Source: Aliiroseovarius lamellibrachiae (GTDB lineage Bacteria > Pseudomonadota > Alphaproteobacteria > Rhodobacterales > Rhodobacteraceae). From it: DNA of 64,000 nt. The notes beneath the pieces were generated by a model, which saw nothing but the letters and a program-made list of their open reading frames with translations, was not told where the DNA came from and searched no databases. Of this stretch, positions 1-7,548 are shown in pieces. Made by a program: the position numbers and the translations under genes. Position 1 is the first letter of the stretch. Every line of letters begins with the position of its first letter. The stretch spans positions 359,813-423,812 of the forward strand of contig NZ_JAHEVJ010000003.1 in NCBI RefSeq assembly GCF_018599245.1, written 5' to 3'.

Positions 1-89
1 TCCGGTCGGGGCCGATTTTCCTGTGGCGTGATGGTGGGGGCGGTGGTTGGCGGAACCGCACGCAGACGTCGGGGTCTAGATTCCTGAGG

Positions 90-105
90 ACCTGTATGTA
101 CAGGT
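90..105. promoter_or_regulatory. Perfect 7-2-7 dyad of unknown role
   Basis: ACCTGTA-TG-TACAGGT is a perfect inverted repeat with a 2-base centre, the form expected of a dimeric repressor site. The surrounding stretch 1-270 has no convincing reading frame on either strand, and I could not match it to RNase P, tmRNA, SRP or 6S RNA. The dyad could belong to a gene starting left of the window. It is only a candidate operator. Confidence 0.3.
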
Positions 106-270
106 GGGCGCCAGGTAACGTAGCCAGGGCTATGACAGAGCCAGCTCCCTCAGAATTGCTTAAGGCCGCTGGAATATGACCCGGGATGACGAAAAGGGCA
201 GAAACCGCCAACACCCTAGATAGGGCGCGGGTGGGGATGTTGCAAGGGGTGGCAGGAGGCGCGCGCGCTA

Positions 271-304
271 TTGACAATTTGTTCATGAATTGTTCACATG
301 TGAC
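271..304 (+). promoter_or_regulatory. SOS promoter with LexA box for mmcB
   Basis: GTTC-ATGAATT-GTTC at 281-295 exactly fits the alphaproteobacterial LexA box GTTC-N7-GTTC. A consensus -35 TTGACA lies at 271-276, and a poor -10 candidate sits around 293-299. The LexA site therefore falls in the promoter spacer, a classic repression position. A start point near 305 would coincide with the mmcB ATG, so the message may be leaderless. No ribosome-binding site is visible before 305. Confidence 0.75.
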
Positions 305-793
305 ATGCGCCACTCAACCCCACCTTCGGTCCACACCCAACCCGGCCAACTTTTGGCGCGCGGCGTTTGTCGCCATATGGTGTCCCACGGATTTGTCACG
401 GTTGAAGAGCTGGTGCCAACGCGTGGCCTTCGCGTGGACGTGATGGCTTTGGGGCCAAAAGGCGAGATTTGGGTGATCGAATGCAAATCCAGCCGCGAAG
501 ATTTCACCTCTGACAAGAAATGGCAGGGCTATCTGGAATGGTGCGACCGCTATTTCTGGGCTGTGGATGGCGATTTTCCGACGGATTTGTTGCCCGAGAC
601 CTTTGAAAACCGTGGCACCGGGCTGATCATCGCAGACGCTTATGACGCAGAGATCATGCGCATGGCACCCGAGCACAAACTGGCCCCCGCGCGGCGCAAA
701 GTCATGGTGCAGAAATTTGCCACCCACGCCGCGCGCCGCCTTCAGGCGTACCGCGATCCGGGGGTGGCGGCGCTTATCAAGAGCCAAATATAA
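305..793 (+). CDS. mmcB: MmcB family DNA repair protein (PD-(D/E)XK nuclease-like)
   Basis: This 162-aa protein belongs by recognition to the MmcB family, a small alphaproteobacterial DNA-repair protein of the SOS/mitomycin C response. The restriction-nuclease-like core is readable: RVDVMALGPKGEIWVIECKS supplies the D...ExK pattern, followed by conserved KWQGYLEWCDRYFWAVD and TGLIIADAYDAEIMRMAPE blocks. The frame stays open upstream to a TTG at 290, but ATG 305 fits the family N-terminus better and does not overlap the LexA box. The LexA box immediately upstream independently supports a repair role. The exact enzymatic activity is not established by the sequence. Confidence 0.85.
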   Translation: MRHSTPPSVHTQPGQLLARGVCRHMVSHGFVTVEELVPTRGLRVDVMALGPKGEIWVIECKSSREDFTSDKKWQGYLEWCDRYFWAVDGDFPTDLLPETFENRGTGLIIADAYDAEIMRMAPEHKLAPARRKVMVQKFATHAARRLQAYRDPGVAALIKSQI

Positions 794-804
794 AGGATCA
801 GACG

Positions 805-990
805 ATGATGATTAAATATTACTATCCGGACGGGGATTGGTGCTTTCGCGCGCTGCACACCGCCCATGCGGTGTTTCATGACCCCGAGGGGAAATTAATT
901 GCACGGGCGCAAAAGCCTGATGGAACAGGGCTTTACGAGTTTGAAATCACCGGGTTTGAACTGATCGGCCCCGGTGAGATCCATCGGTGA
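805..990 (+). CDS. Small hypothetical protein
   Basis: This 61-aa ORF begins 11 bases after mmcB, so it is probably on the same SOS-controlled transcript. Its start, ATG ATG at 805-810, is preceded by AAAGGA at 791-796. The protein is rich in aromatic and acidic residues (IKYYYPDGDWCFRALH at the N-terminus, then a possible beta-sheet repeat ending FEITGFELIGPGEIHR). I see no membrane segment, signal peptide or known motif. I do not recognise a family; codon use looks like the neighbours, which favours a real gene. Confidence 0.6.
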   Translation: MMIKYYYPDGDWCFRALHTAHAVFHDPEGKLIARAQKPDGTGLYEFEITGFELIGPGEIHR

Positions 991-1046
991 AATGCATAGG
1001 TGTGAGCCATAGGTGACGCCCGTGCGCGCACGCGCGTCACGTCGGA

Positions 1047-1247
1047 TTACTTGCTGCCAGCGTCTGACATGGCGCGGGCTTGCTGGGCCGCGGCGCGCAG
1101 CTCTTCGGCGATTTCCTCAGCTTCTTCCGGATCGAAATCCATCGGCACTTCGACCCCGTCGCCTTCGATGAACAACCGGACCATCCCATTGGTGGTTGGG
1201 CCGATTTGCAGGTTGGCTTGGATGTCACTTTCGTCGTTGATGCCCAT
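1047..1247 (-). CDS. DUF6324 family small protein
   Basis: This 66-aa protein opens MGINDESDIQANLQIGPTT, continues with a beta-like stretch (GMVRLFIEGDGVEVPMDF) and ends in a Glu/Ala-rich helix (PEEAEEIAEELRAAAQQA). That pattern matches my recollection of DUF6324, a small conserved Rhodobacterales protein of unknown function. A good ribosome-binding site (AAGGAGG, minus strand) precedes ATG 1247, favouring this start. It stands alone, convergent with the mmcB unit. No function is inferred. Confidence 0.75.
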   Translation of the reverse strand: MGINDESDIQANLQIGPTTNGMVRLFIEGDGVEVPMDFDPEEAEEIAEELRAAAQQARAMSDAGSK

Positions 1248-1353
1248 GATTTGGCCTCCTTATTCTTTGACGTCATGAGTTACGGATCTTTTGTGAATTT
1301 TTCAAGCTTCCCCTCTTGCAAACCCCAGCCTGTGACGCTAAATCAGCGCCAGT

Positions 1354-1430
1354 GCCGCCTTAGCTCAGTTGGTTAGAGCACTGGTTTGTGGAACCAGGGG
1401 TCCCCCGTTCGAGCCGGGGAGGCGGTACCA
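1354..1430 (+). tRNA. tRNA-His (GTG)
   Basis: A 77-base cloverleaf with encoded CCA. Acceptor GCCGCCT pairs with AGGCGGT; the D arm is GCTC/GAGC. The anticodon stem CTGGT/ACCAG holds loop TTGTGGA (anticodon GTG), and the T arm CCCCG/CGGGG encloses TTCGAGC. The base before G1 is T, so no G-1 is coded. The first pair is G1-U72 and the discriminator is A73, the arrangement reported for alphaproteobacterial tRNA-His. Confidence 0.97.
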
Positions 1431-1456
1431 TTCTCCCCACATTGGGGACGGTTGAG

Positions 1457-1482
1457 AAAGACGCCCTTGGGCGTCTTTTTTC
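1457..1482 (+). terminator. Rho-independent terminator after tRNA-His
   Basis: AAGACGCCC-TTG-GGCGTCTTTTTT forms an eight- to nine-pair stem followed directly by a T run, about 27 bases after the tRNA CCA. It most likely ends the tRNA-His transcript. Confidence 0.9.
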
Positions 1483-1637
1483 GTTTTGATGCTTGGTCTT
1501 GGCTGAAAAACTGATGGTGTCGCAATCGAAGGACGGTGAGGATTGCGAATGACCAACCGGCTCATGCCCGGCTGCACCACCGATGCCACAATCGGGGGCC
1601 GGCGCGAAAGATGCAAGTGTTTGGTGGGGGCGGTCGA

Positions 1638-1961
1638 TTATCTGCCGGGGGTGATCGCGATGTCCTGATACACGGTTTCCCCATCAAGCCCCATGATCAG
1701 AATGCGGTCATCATTGGTCACAATCGCCAGCCAGCCCGCCCCACGGGTCACGGCGGTGGCGGTCACGCCTTCTGGCAATGTGATGTTTTCCGGCAAGGGC
1801 AGGGCGCTTTCTTGCTGGAAGCGCATGACAATCACCGTGATCAGCACTATGAGACCAATGATTGTGGTCGCCGTCAGGGTGGTCACGAGGATTTTCAGAA
1901 AGCGGACGGTGCCATCAATGGCGCCTGTGTCCGGTGTTTCGTCCTGAGGAGTATTGTCCAT
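1638..1961 (-). CDS. DUF6476 family single-span membrane protein
   Basis: This 107-aa protein has an acidic N-terminus (MDNTPQDETPDTGAIDG), one strong membrane helix at about residues 20-46 (FLKILVTTLTATTIIGLIVL then ITVIVM) and a small soluble C-terminal domain ending in a beta-like WLAIVTNDDRILIM segment. This matches the Rhodobacterales DUF6476 family, which has no assigned function. The frame is open upstream, but ATG 1961 is preferred: it has AAGGGG upstream and overlaps the rluD start head to head. The divergent neighbour is rluD. Confidence 0.8.
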   Translation of the reverse strand: MDNTPQDETPDTGAIDGTVRFLKILVTTLTATTIIGLIVLITVIVMRFQQESALPLPENITLPEGVTATAVTRGAGWLAIVTNDDRILIMGLDGETVYQDIAITPGR

Positions 1962-2994
1962 GGCCGCCCCTTTGCGCCTGATCGAGGTCATCATTGCGGA
2001 AGATCCGCCCAAGCGCTTTGATAAGGCGATTGCGCGCGATGTGCCAGAAGAAGCTGCGCTGTCCCGCTCGCGTTTGGCCAAGCTGATCGCGGATGGTGCC
2101 GTGCGGCGCGGGGATGAGGTGATCACCGATCCGCGCGCCAAGGTTGATGCGGGCGACGTCTTGGTGATTTCGGTGCCAGAAGCGGAGGAAAGCCATATTG
2201 GGCCGGAGGATATCCCGCTTGAGGTGGTCTATGAGGACGACGATCTGATTGTGGTCAATAAGCCCGCGGGCATGGTGGTGCATCCCGCCCCCGGCACACC
2301 GTCGGGCACCTTGGTCAACGCGCTGTTGCATCATTTTGGTGGGGAATTGTCAGGGGTTGGCGGGTCCAAACGCCCCGGCATTGTGCACCGCATCGACAAG
2401 GAAACCTCGGGCCTGTTGGTGGTGGCGAAATCGGATGCGGCCCATCACGGATTGGCGGCGCAATTCGCCAAACACACGGCGGAACGCCATTATATTGCGG
2501 TGGTCCACGGCGCGCCGGATCAGGCAGATCCGCGTTTGGGCGGGGTGAAGGGGGCCAGTTTTGAGACCGGGAATATCCTGAAAATCACCACGCAACTTGC
2601 GCGTCACAAGACCGACCGGCAACGCCAGGCGGTGCTGTTTTCCGGCGGGCGCCACGCCGTGACCCGCGCGCGGATTGTGGAAACCTTTGGCAGCCCCGCG
2701 CAGGCCACCTTGGTGGAATGCTGGCTGGAAACCGGCCGCACCCACCAGATTCGCGTGCATATGGCCCATGCGGGTCACGGGCTGATTGGCGATCCGACCT
2801 ATGGCGGGCGGCGCAAGTTGAATGCCAAAGCCATTGGGGACGGCGCGGTTGAGGCGGCGCGGGCTTTCCCACGTCAGGCGCTTCATGCGGCGACCCTTGG
2901 ATTTGTGCATCCCATTTCGGGCGAAAAACTTAGCTTTGAAGCGCCGCTGCCCCGCGATATGGTAGAGTTGATTGAGGCTCTTAAAAACGGCTAA
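1960..2994 (+). CDS. rluD: RluA/RluD family 23S rRNA pseudouridine synthase
   Basis: This 344-aa enzyme has an N-terminal S4-like RNA-binding segment (RFDKAIARDVPEEAALSRSR, residues ~18-60) and an RluA-type catalytic domain. The catalytic motif is GIVHRIDKETSGLLVVAKSD, whose Asp is the family nucleophile; the later ETGRTHQIRVHMAHAGHGLI and GDPTYGGRR blocks are also typical. RluD modifies large-subunit rRNA in helix 69. ATG 1960 has GAGGAG at 1946-1951; its codon shares bases with the opposite-strand DUF6476 start inside CCATGG. Assignment to RluD rather than RluC rests on the S4 domain and size, so the subfamily is likely but not certain. Confidence 0.9.
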   Translation: MAAPLRLIEVIIAEDPPKRFDKAIARDVPEEAALSRSRLAKLIADGAVRRGDEVITDPRAKVDAGDVLVISVPEAEESHIGPEDIPLEVVYEDDDLIVVNKPAGMVVHPAPGTPSGTLVNALLHHFGGELSGVGGSKRPGIVHRIDKETSGLLVVAKSDAAHHGLAAQFAKHTAERHYIAVVHGAPDQADPRLGGVKGASFETGNILKITTQLARHKTDRQRQAVLFSGGRHAVTRARIVETFGSPAQATLVECWLETGRTHQIRVHMAHAGHGLIGDPTYGGRRKLNAKAIGDGAVEAARAFPRQALHAATLGFVHPISGEKLSFEAPLPRDMVELIEALKNG

Positions 2995-3020
2995 GCAACG
3001 GTTGCACGGTGGATGACCAC

Positions 3021-4460
3021 ATGAATTGGGCGGTGATCTGGTCTGTCAGTTTTTTCCTTCTTGACCTGGTTGTGGTGGTGCGCGCGCTGACGCGGGATCA
3101 TCGCACGCCAGCGTCACGTTTGGCGTGGGTGACGGTGATTTTCACCCTGCCGGGGCTTGGCATTGTCGCCTATTTTCTGTTTGGCGATCCCAGTGCAAAT
3201 GCGCGTATGGATCGTCGTCTGACGGCGTTGCGCAAAGAGCTTCCGCGCGTGCCTCTTGGTGGCACCCCTGATCCTGAACTGCCCCCGCTTTATACCCAGT
3301 CCTTTGCCCGAGCGGCGTCGTTAAATGGCTTTGTTCCGGTCGCGGGCAACCGGGCCGAGCTGACCGCGGATAGCAATGAGGCGATTGACTGGTTGGTGGC
3401 CGATATTGAGGCTGCAAAAGGCCACGCGCATCTCTTGTTTTACATCTGGTTGCCAGATCACAATGGTACCCGCGTGGCTGAGGCGATGATCGCCGCCGCC
3501 ACCCGTGGGGTGAACGCGCGCGTGATTGTCGATGGGTTGGGGTCGCGCACGTTGCTGTCGCACCCCCTGTGGCGCAAAATGCAAGAAGCGGGCGTGGAAT
3601 GCGTTGTGGCCTTCGATATCTCGTACCCGCTATTTGCTGCGCTTTATCAACGGCTTGACATCCGCAATCACCGCAAGATTGTGGTGATTGATCATAACAC
3701 GACCTATGTCGGCAGCCAAAACTGCGCGGATCCAGAATTTCTGATCAAGGCAAAATACGCCCCTTGGGTCGACACGATGTTGCGCATCGAAGGGCCGGTC
3801 GCGTGGCAGGCGCAGCGCCTGTTTGTCGGCGATTGGATGGCGCATGGCGGCCCTGATATTTCCGAGATGTTGGACCGAGAGGCGCCGGTGCCTGAGGCGC
3901 CCGGCAAGGACAGTTTTACCGCCGTAATGGCGGGCACGGGGGCGGTGCAAACCTATGAGGGTGTTCCGGATATGATCCAGATGCTGCTCGCATCCGCCCA
4001 GCATGAGGTGGTGATCACCACACCTTATTACGTGCCATCTGACGCGCTGCACGGGCAGATTTGTTCCGCGGCCAAACGGGGGGTGCGGGTGCGGGTGAAC
4101 CTTCCGGCGCGCAACGACAGTTGGATTGTGGGTATGGCGGCGCAAAGCTATTTCAGCAGTTTTCTTAAAGCTGGCGTTGAGTTGTACCAATTCCACGGTG
4201 GGCTTTTGCATGCCAAGCTTTTGACGGTGGACGGGCAGGTGGGGCTGGTGGGGTCGGCCAATCTGGATCGGCGCAGTTTTGATCTGAATTTTGAGAACTC
4301 CATGATGCTGCAGGGGGCGGATGTGGTGGGTGAGATCCGCGCGCAACAAGAGCGGTTTTTGCAAAGCTCCGAGCAGGTCATGCGAGACGATGTGGTCGCC
4401 TGGACGCGTTTGCGGCGGTTGGTGATCAATGGCATGGGCACTTTGGCGCCGCTGTTATAA
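3021..4460 (+). CDS. cls: Cardiolipin synthase (phospholipase D family)
   Basis: This 479-aa membrane enzyme condenses phosphatidylglycerol to make cardiolipin. Two N-terminal membrane helices (residues ~4-25 and ~38-58, ending IVAYFLFGDPS) precede two HKD catalytic motifs: NHRKIVVIDHNTTYVGSQN and HAKLLTVDGQVGLVGSANLD. Both HxKx4D cores are intact, so activity is expected. The frame is open to a GTG at 3009, but ATG 3021 gives the normal membrane N-terminus. It follows rluD by 26 bases and may share its transcript. Confidence 0.93.
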   Translation: MNWAVIWSVSFFLLDLVVVVRALTRDHRTPASRLAWVTVIFTLPGLGIVAYFLFGDPSANARMDRRLTALRKELPRVPLGGTPDPELPPLYTQSFARAASLNGFVPVAGNRAELTADSNEAIDWLVADIEAAKGHAHLLFYIWLPDHNGTRVAEAMIAAATRGVNARVIVDGLGSRTLLSHPLWRKMQEAGVECVVAFDISYPLFAALYQRLDIRNHRKIVVIDHNTTYVGSQNCADPEFLIKAKYAPWVDTMLRIEGPVAWQAQRLFVGDWMAHGGPDISEMLDREAPVPEAPGKDSFTAVMAGTGAVQTYEGVPDMIQMLLASAQHEVVITTPYYVPSDALHGQICSAAKRGVRVRVNLPARNDSWIVGMAAQSYFSSFLKAGVELYQFHGGLLHAKLLTVDGQVGLVGSANLDRRSFDLNFENSMMLQGADVVGEIRAQQERFLQSSEQVMRDDVVAWTRLRRLVINGMGTLAPLL

Positions 4461-4568
4461 GCGCCGGGTTTTTCAAAAACTGAAACGCTTTGCACGAGTG
4501 CGTGAGCCCCCTTCACAAAGCGGCGTTTGAGGTTTCATATAGCGGTAACAAAAATTGGATATGTCCCT

Positions 4569-4596
4569 CTTGAAAACTTTTCAAAAGGACCTATTT
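4569..4596 (+). promoter_or_regulatory. Candidate sigma-32-type promoter of rpoH, with palindrome
   Basis: CTTGAA at 4569-4574 and CCTATTT at 4590-4596, separated by 15 bases, resemble the alphaproteobacterial heat-shock promoter pattern, suggesting rpoH autoregulation. A perfect 7-1-7 palindrome, TTGAAAA-C-TTTTCAA (4570-4584), overlaps the -35 half. The transcription start is not visible from sequence. Confidence 0.5.
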
Positions 4597-4663
4597 CGAT
4601 GTTAAGCCTCGATACATCGAGCGAGCTGACAGGAAGAGTTTGGCCAGGAGGGCCATGAAGAAA

Positions 4664-5560
4664 ATGAGCAATTACAAAAACCTACCGGCACCCACCCCCG
4701 AAGGCGGTTTAAACCGTTACCTTCAGGAGATCCGCAAGTTTCCCATGTTGGAACCGGAAGAAGAATATATGCTCGCCAAACGGTGGGTGGACCATCAAGA
4801 CAGCAAATCCGCGCATAAAATGGTCACAAGCCACCTGCGATTGGCGGCCAAGATTGCCATGGGCTATCGCGGCTATGGATTGCCGCAGGCCGAGGTGATT
4901 TCCGAGGCCAATGTCGGTCTGATGCAGGCGGTCAAGAAATTTGACCCGGAAAAGGGGTTTCGCCTCGCGACCTATGCGATGTGGTGGATCCGCGCGAGCA
5001 TTCAGGAATATGTGCTGCGTTCGTGGTCGATGGTGAAACTGGGCACTACCTCCGCGCAGAAAAAGCTGTTTTTCAATCTGCGCAAAGCCAAGGCCCGTAT
5101 CGGCGCGTTGGAAGAGGGTGATTTGCGCCCCGAAAACGTGGCCAAAATCGCCAATGATCTGAATGTGTCCGAGCAAGAAGTGATTTCCATGAACCGCCGC
5201 ATGTCGGGCGGGGATGCGTCGTTGAATGCGACCATTTCGGCCGATGGCGAAGGGGCGATGGAATGGCAGGAATGGCTTGAGGATGAAGATGCGGATCAGG
5301 CCGGGGATTACGCCGAAGCCAACGAACTTTCGGTGCGTCGCGATCTGCTGACGCAATCGATGGAAGTGCTGAATGACCGTGAAAAGGACATTCTGACCCA
5401 GCGTCGGTTGAAAGATAAGCCGGTCACGCTGGAGGATCTGTCGGGGATCTATGATGTTAGCCGCGAACGGATCCGTCAGATCGAAGTGCGCGCTTTTGAA
5501 AAGCTGCAAACCCGGATGCAGGAACTGGCCGCGGAAAAGGGTCTGTTGGAAGAGGCGTAA
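4664..5560 (+). CDS. rpoH: Heat-shock sigma factor RpoH (sigma-32)
   Basis: This 298-aa protein is an RpoH-type sigma factor. Region 2 contains SHLRLAAKIAMGYRGYGLPQ and the -10-binding helix FRLATYAMWWIRASIQEYVL. The RpoH box follows as SWSMVKLGTTSAQKKLFFNL, and region 4 ends in an HTH (TLEDLSGIYDVSRERIRQIE) that reads the -35. ATG 4664 (MSNYKNLPAPTP) matches the family N-terminus and lies 11 bases after AGGAGGG; ATG 4655 is only two bases from that site. It stands alone between its own promoter and a terminator. Many roseobacters carry two RpoH paralogues; I cannot tell which this is. Confidence 0.95.
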   Translation: MSNYKNLPAPTPEGGLNRYLQEIRKFPMLEPEEEYMLAKRWVDHQDSKSAHKMVTSHLRLAAKIAMGYRGYGLPQAEVISEANVGLMQAVKKFDPEKGFRLATYAMWWIRASIQEYVLRSWSMVKLGTTSAQKKLFFNLRKAKARIGALEEGDLRPENVAKIANDLNVSEQEVISMNRRMSGGDASLNATISADGEGAMEWQEWLEDEDADQAGDYAEANELSVRRDLLTQSMEVLNDREKDILTQRRLKDKPVTLEDLSGIYDVSRERIRQIEVRAFEKLQTRMQELAAEKGLLEEA

Positions 5561-5603
5561 GGCGCCCCATCAGACGCTTGCGCGTAAGTGTGATAAAACT
5601 TGG

Positions 5604-5642
5604 AAAAGCCGCATGAGCAAAGGTCTCATGCGGCTTTTTCTT
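5604..5642 (+). terminator. Rho-independent terminator after rpoH
   Basis: AAAAGCCGCATGAG pairs with CTCATGCGGCTTTTT around a short loop, followed by more T residues. The A tract on the other side would also let it stop the convergent dipeptidase transcript, so it is probably bidirectional. Confidence 0.93.
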
Positions 5643-5657
5643 TTGTGTAAATGGGGG

Positions 5658-6833
5658 TTACGGGTCCAGACGCGCGCGCAGGACCCGCAGCATATTGCCG
5701 CCAGAGACTTTGCGGATTTGCGTCTCAGAAATCCCGGCGTCCATCATCGCTTGGGTCAGGACCGCAAGTTCCGAGGTATCAAAGCTGGTGGTCACGGTGC
5801 CGTCGTAATCGGACCCAAGGGACACCGCGTCTTCGCCCACCGCGGCAATCGCGGCCTTGATCGCTTTGGCGACCCCCGCGGGGCTGTCATCACAGGTCAC
5901 GTCGGCCCAATACCCCATGCCAATCACCCCCCCGGTGGCGGCGATCTTTTGCATCAACGGGTCGGGGAAATTGCGTTTGGTGCCGCAATGACTGTGCAGC
6001 CCGGTGTGGCTGACAATGATCGGCATATCGGTGATATCCAGCACGTCCCAGGCCACTTGTTGGCTGGAATGGGCCAGGTCCAGAACCATACCACGTTTGG
6101 CCACTTCGCCAACCACGTCGCGGCCAAAATCGGTCAGGCCTTTGTTGCCGATCCCATGCAGGGATCCGCCCAGTTCATTGTCAAAGAAATGCTGTAAGCC
6201 AATGATGCGGTAGCCAACCGCCTCAAGCCGATCGAGGTTTTTGATGTCGCCCTCAAGCGGGTGGGCGCCTTCGATGCCCAACAGGGCGGCGACCGTGTCA
6301 TCGCCGTTGGAGCGGGCGTCCAGAACGGCGTCCAGCTCGCTTATCGTGGTCACAACCTGCAAATCATGCGGCGCTTGGGCGGCGTATTCATGCAGGCGTT
6401 CTGCCTGATAATGGGCGCGTTCAAAGATCGAGGTCCAGGTGCGCAGCGGCCAAAGCTGGCCAAAGGCCAGAAGCGTGATGTTGTCGCGCGCGTCCGCTGC
6501 GTTTTCTTCATAATTCAACCCCGCCGGGCTTTTGGTCACGGCGGTAAAGACCTGGATGGCGACGTTGCCCTCTTGCAAACGTGGCACGTCCACATGGCCG
6601 TAATCATGGCGTTTCAGCAGGCTGCGGTTCCACAAAAGGCTGTCGGCGTGCCAATCACCAATGATCAGATCCCGGTGCAGCGCCTCTGCCGCGTCACTGA
6701 TCACATAGGGGGCATGCGGTTTCACCGGGTTTTCACCGGCATCCACAATCCGGGGGGCAAAGCTCCAAAATCCAATCAGTCCCAGCGCGCAAAGCCCCAA
6801 AAGGCCGAAAAGCCCGCGTTTGATCCATTTCAT
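5658..6833 (-). CDS. Membrane dipeptidase (renal dipeptidase, peptidase M19)
   Basis: This 391-aa metallopeptidase of the M19 family begins with a signal-anchor helix (WIKRGLFGLLGLCALGLIGF). The zinc-site motifs are present: DWHADSLLW early, LLGIEGAHPL in the middle (bridging Glu), then DLAHSSQQVAWDVL, IVSHTGLHSHCG and LGSDYDGTVT. The family cleaves dipeptides, often with D- or dehydro-residues, and the anchor suggests action on the periplasmic side. ATG 6833 is preceded by GGGAG, whereas the longer frame to 6857 lacks a site. It is convergent with rpoH and stands alone. Confidence 0.9.
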   Translation of the reverse strand: MKWIKRGLFGLLGLCALGLIGFWSFAPRIVDAGENPVKPHAPYVISDAAEALHRDLIIGDWHADSLLWNRSLLKRHDYGHVDVPRLQEGNVAIQVFTAVTKSPAGLNYEENAADARDNITLLAFGQLWPLRTWTSIFERAHYQAERLHEYAAQAPHDLQVVTTISELDAVLDARSNGDDTVAALLGIEGAHPLEGDIKNLDRLEAVGYRIIGLQHFFDNELGGSLHGIGNKGLTDFGRDVVGEVAKRGMVLDLAHSSQQVAWDVLDITDMPIIVSHTGLHSHCGTKRNFPDPLMQKIAATGGVIGMGYWADVTCDDSPAGVAKAIKAAIAAVGEDAVSLGSDYDGTVTTSFDTSELAVLTQAMMDAGISETQIRKVSGGNMLRVLRARLDP

Positions 6834-6966
6834 TATGTTTCTCCCTGTCTGGGGCAATGAAACGTCAGCTTGTGGCGTTTGCCAAGTCTGACGCGGGGGA
6901 AATGGTCAGAAAAACGGCCTTGATCCCGCGGGCAGGGCGCTTAGGTTTGTCAGAAAGGAGAATGCT

Positions 6967-7236
6967 ATGGCCGGTGGATGGGCGCGCGATGGCGCGGTGT
7001 CTGAGCAGATCGAGGCGTCGATCTCGGATGAACTTGCGCGGATGAAAGGCAAATCGACCCCCGTGGGCGAGAGCTTTACCCATTGCGCGGAATGTGAAGA
7101 GGAAATCCCCGAAGCGCGGCGCGTGGCCTTGCCGGGGGTGAAGCTGTGCATCGACTGCGTGCGCGAACGCGACGGCGCGTTTCAGGCGCGGGCCGGGATC
7201 AACCGGCGTGGGTCAAAGGACAGTCAGTTGAAGTGA
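6967..7236 (+). CDS. DksA/TraR family C4 zinc-finger protein
   Basis: This 89-aa protein has the short-DksA layout: an N-terminal helix (RDGAVSEQIEASISDELARM) followed by a C4 zinc finger (HCAECEEEIPEARR, then KLCIDCVRERDG, spaced C-x2-C-x17-C-x2-C). It is far shorter than true DksA (~150 aa), like YbiI/TraR types that bind the RNA polymerase secondary channel. AAGGAG at 6955-6960 precedes ATG 6967. The dipeptidase gene lies divergently upstream. A role in transcription is inferred from the family. Confidence 0.82.
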   Translation: MAGGWARDGAVSEQIEASISDELARMKGKSTPVGESFTHCAECEEEIPEARRVALPGVKLCIDCVRERDGAFQARAGINRRGSKDSQLK

Positions 7237-7548
7237 GGGGGCTGTTTATAGAGTGAAAAGGAGGGGCGCTGCCCCTCGCGCTTTGCGCTCACCCCGAGGT
7301 ATTTGAGGCAAGAAAAACAGATGGCGCGCGCGGATCATCGGTCGGGCGTGACCAGTTTTTTGGCACTTATCCTGTTACGTCTGCTTATGGCCACCACGTC
7401 CACCATTTGGTGAGCATTGTTTTCAGCTTTGCGCCATCGCCTATTTTGGGACAGAAATCAGCATGAACAAGACTGCCCCAAACGATAGGATGCGCAAAGG
7501 AACTTGAAACGCCCCGTCACGGGGGACAGGGCGTTTCTGAGCGTATGA
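7237..7548. other. Intergenic region with two hairpins
   Basis: No gene is seen in these 312 bases. GAGGGGC-GCT-GCCCCTC (7261-7277) forms a perfect 7-3-7 hairpin just after the DksA-like gene; the following text ending GAGGTATTTGAGGCAAG resembles intergenic sequences common after genes in Rhodobacterales. A second hairpin, GAAACGCCC...GGGCGTTTC (7506-7537), lies just past the pepF stop on the minus strand and probably ends that transcript, though its T run is weak. Confidence 0.55.

Noticed and set aside
1-270. Possible structural RNA at the left edge
   Set aside because: I tested by eye for RNase P, tmRNA, SRP and 6S landmarks and found none; only one dyad at 90-105 is retained.
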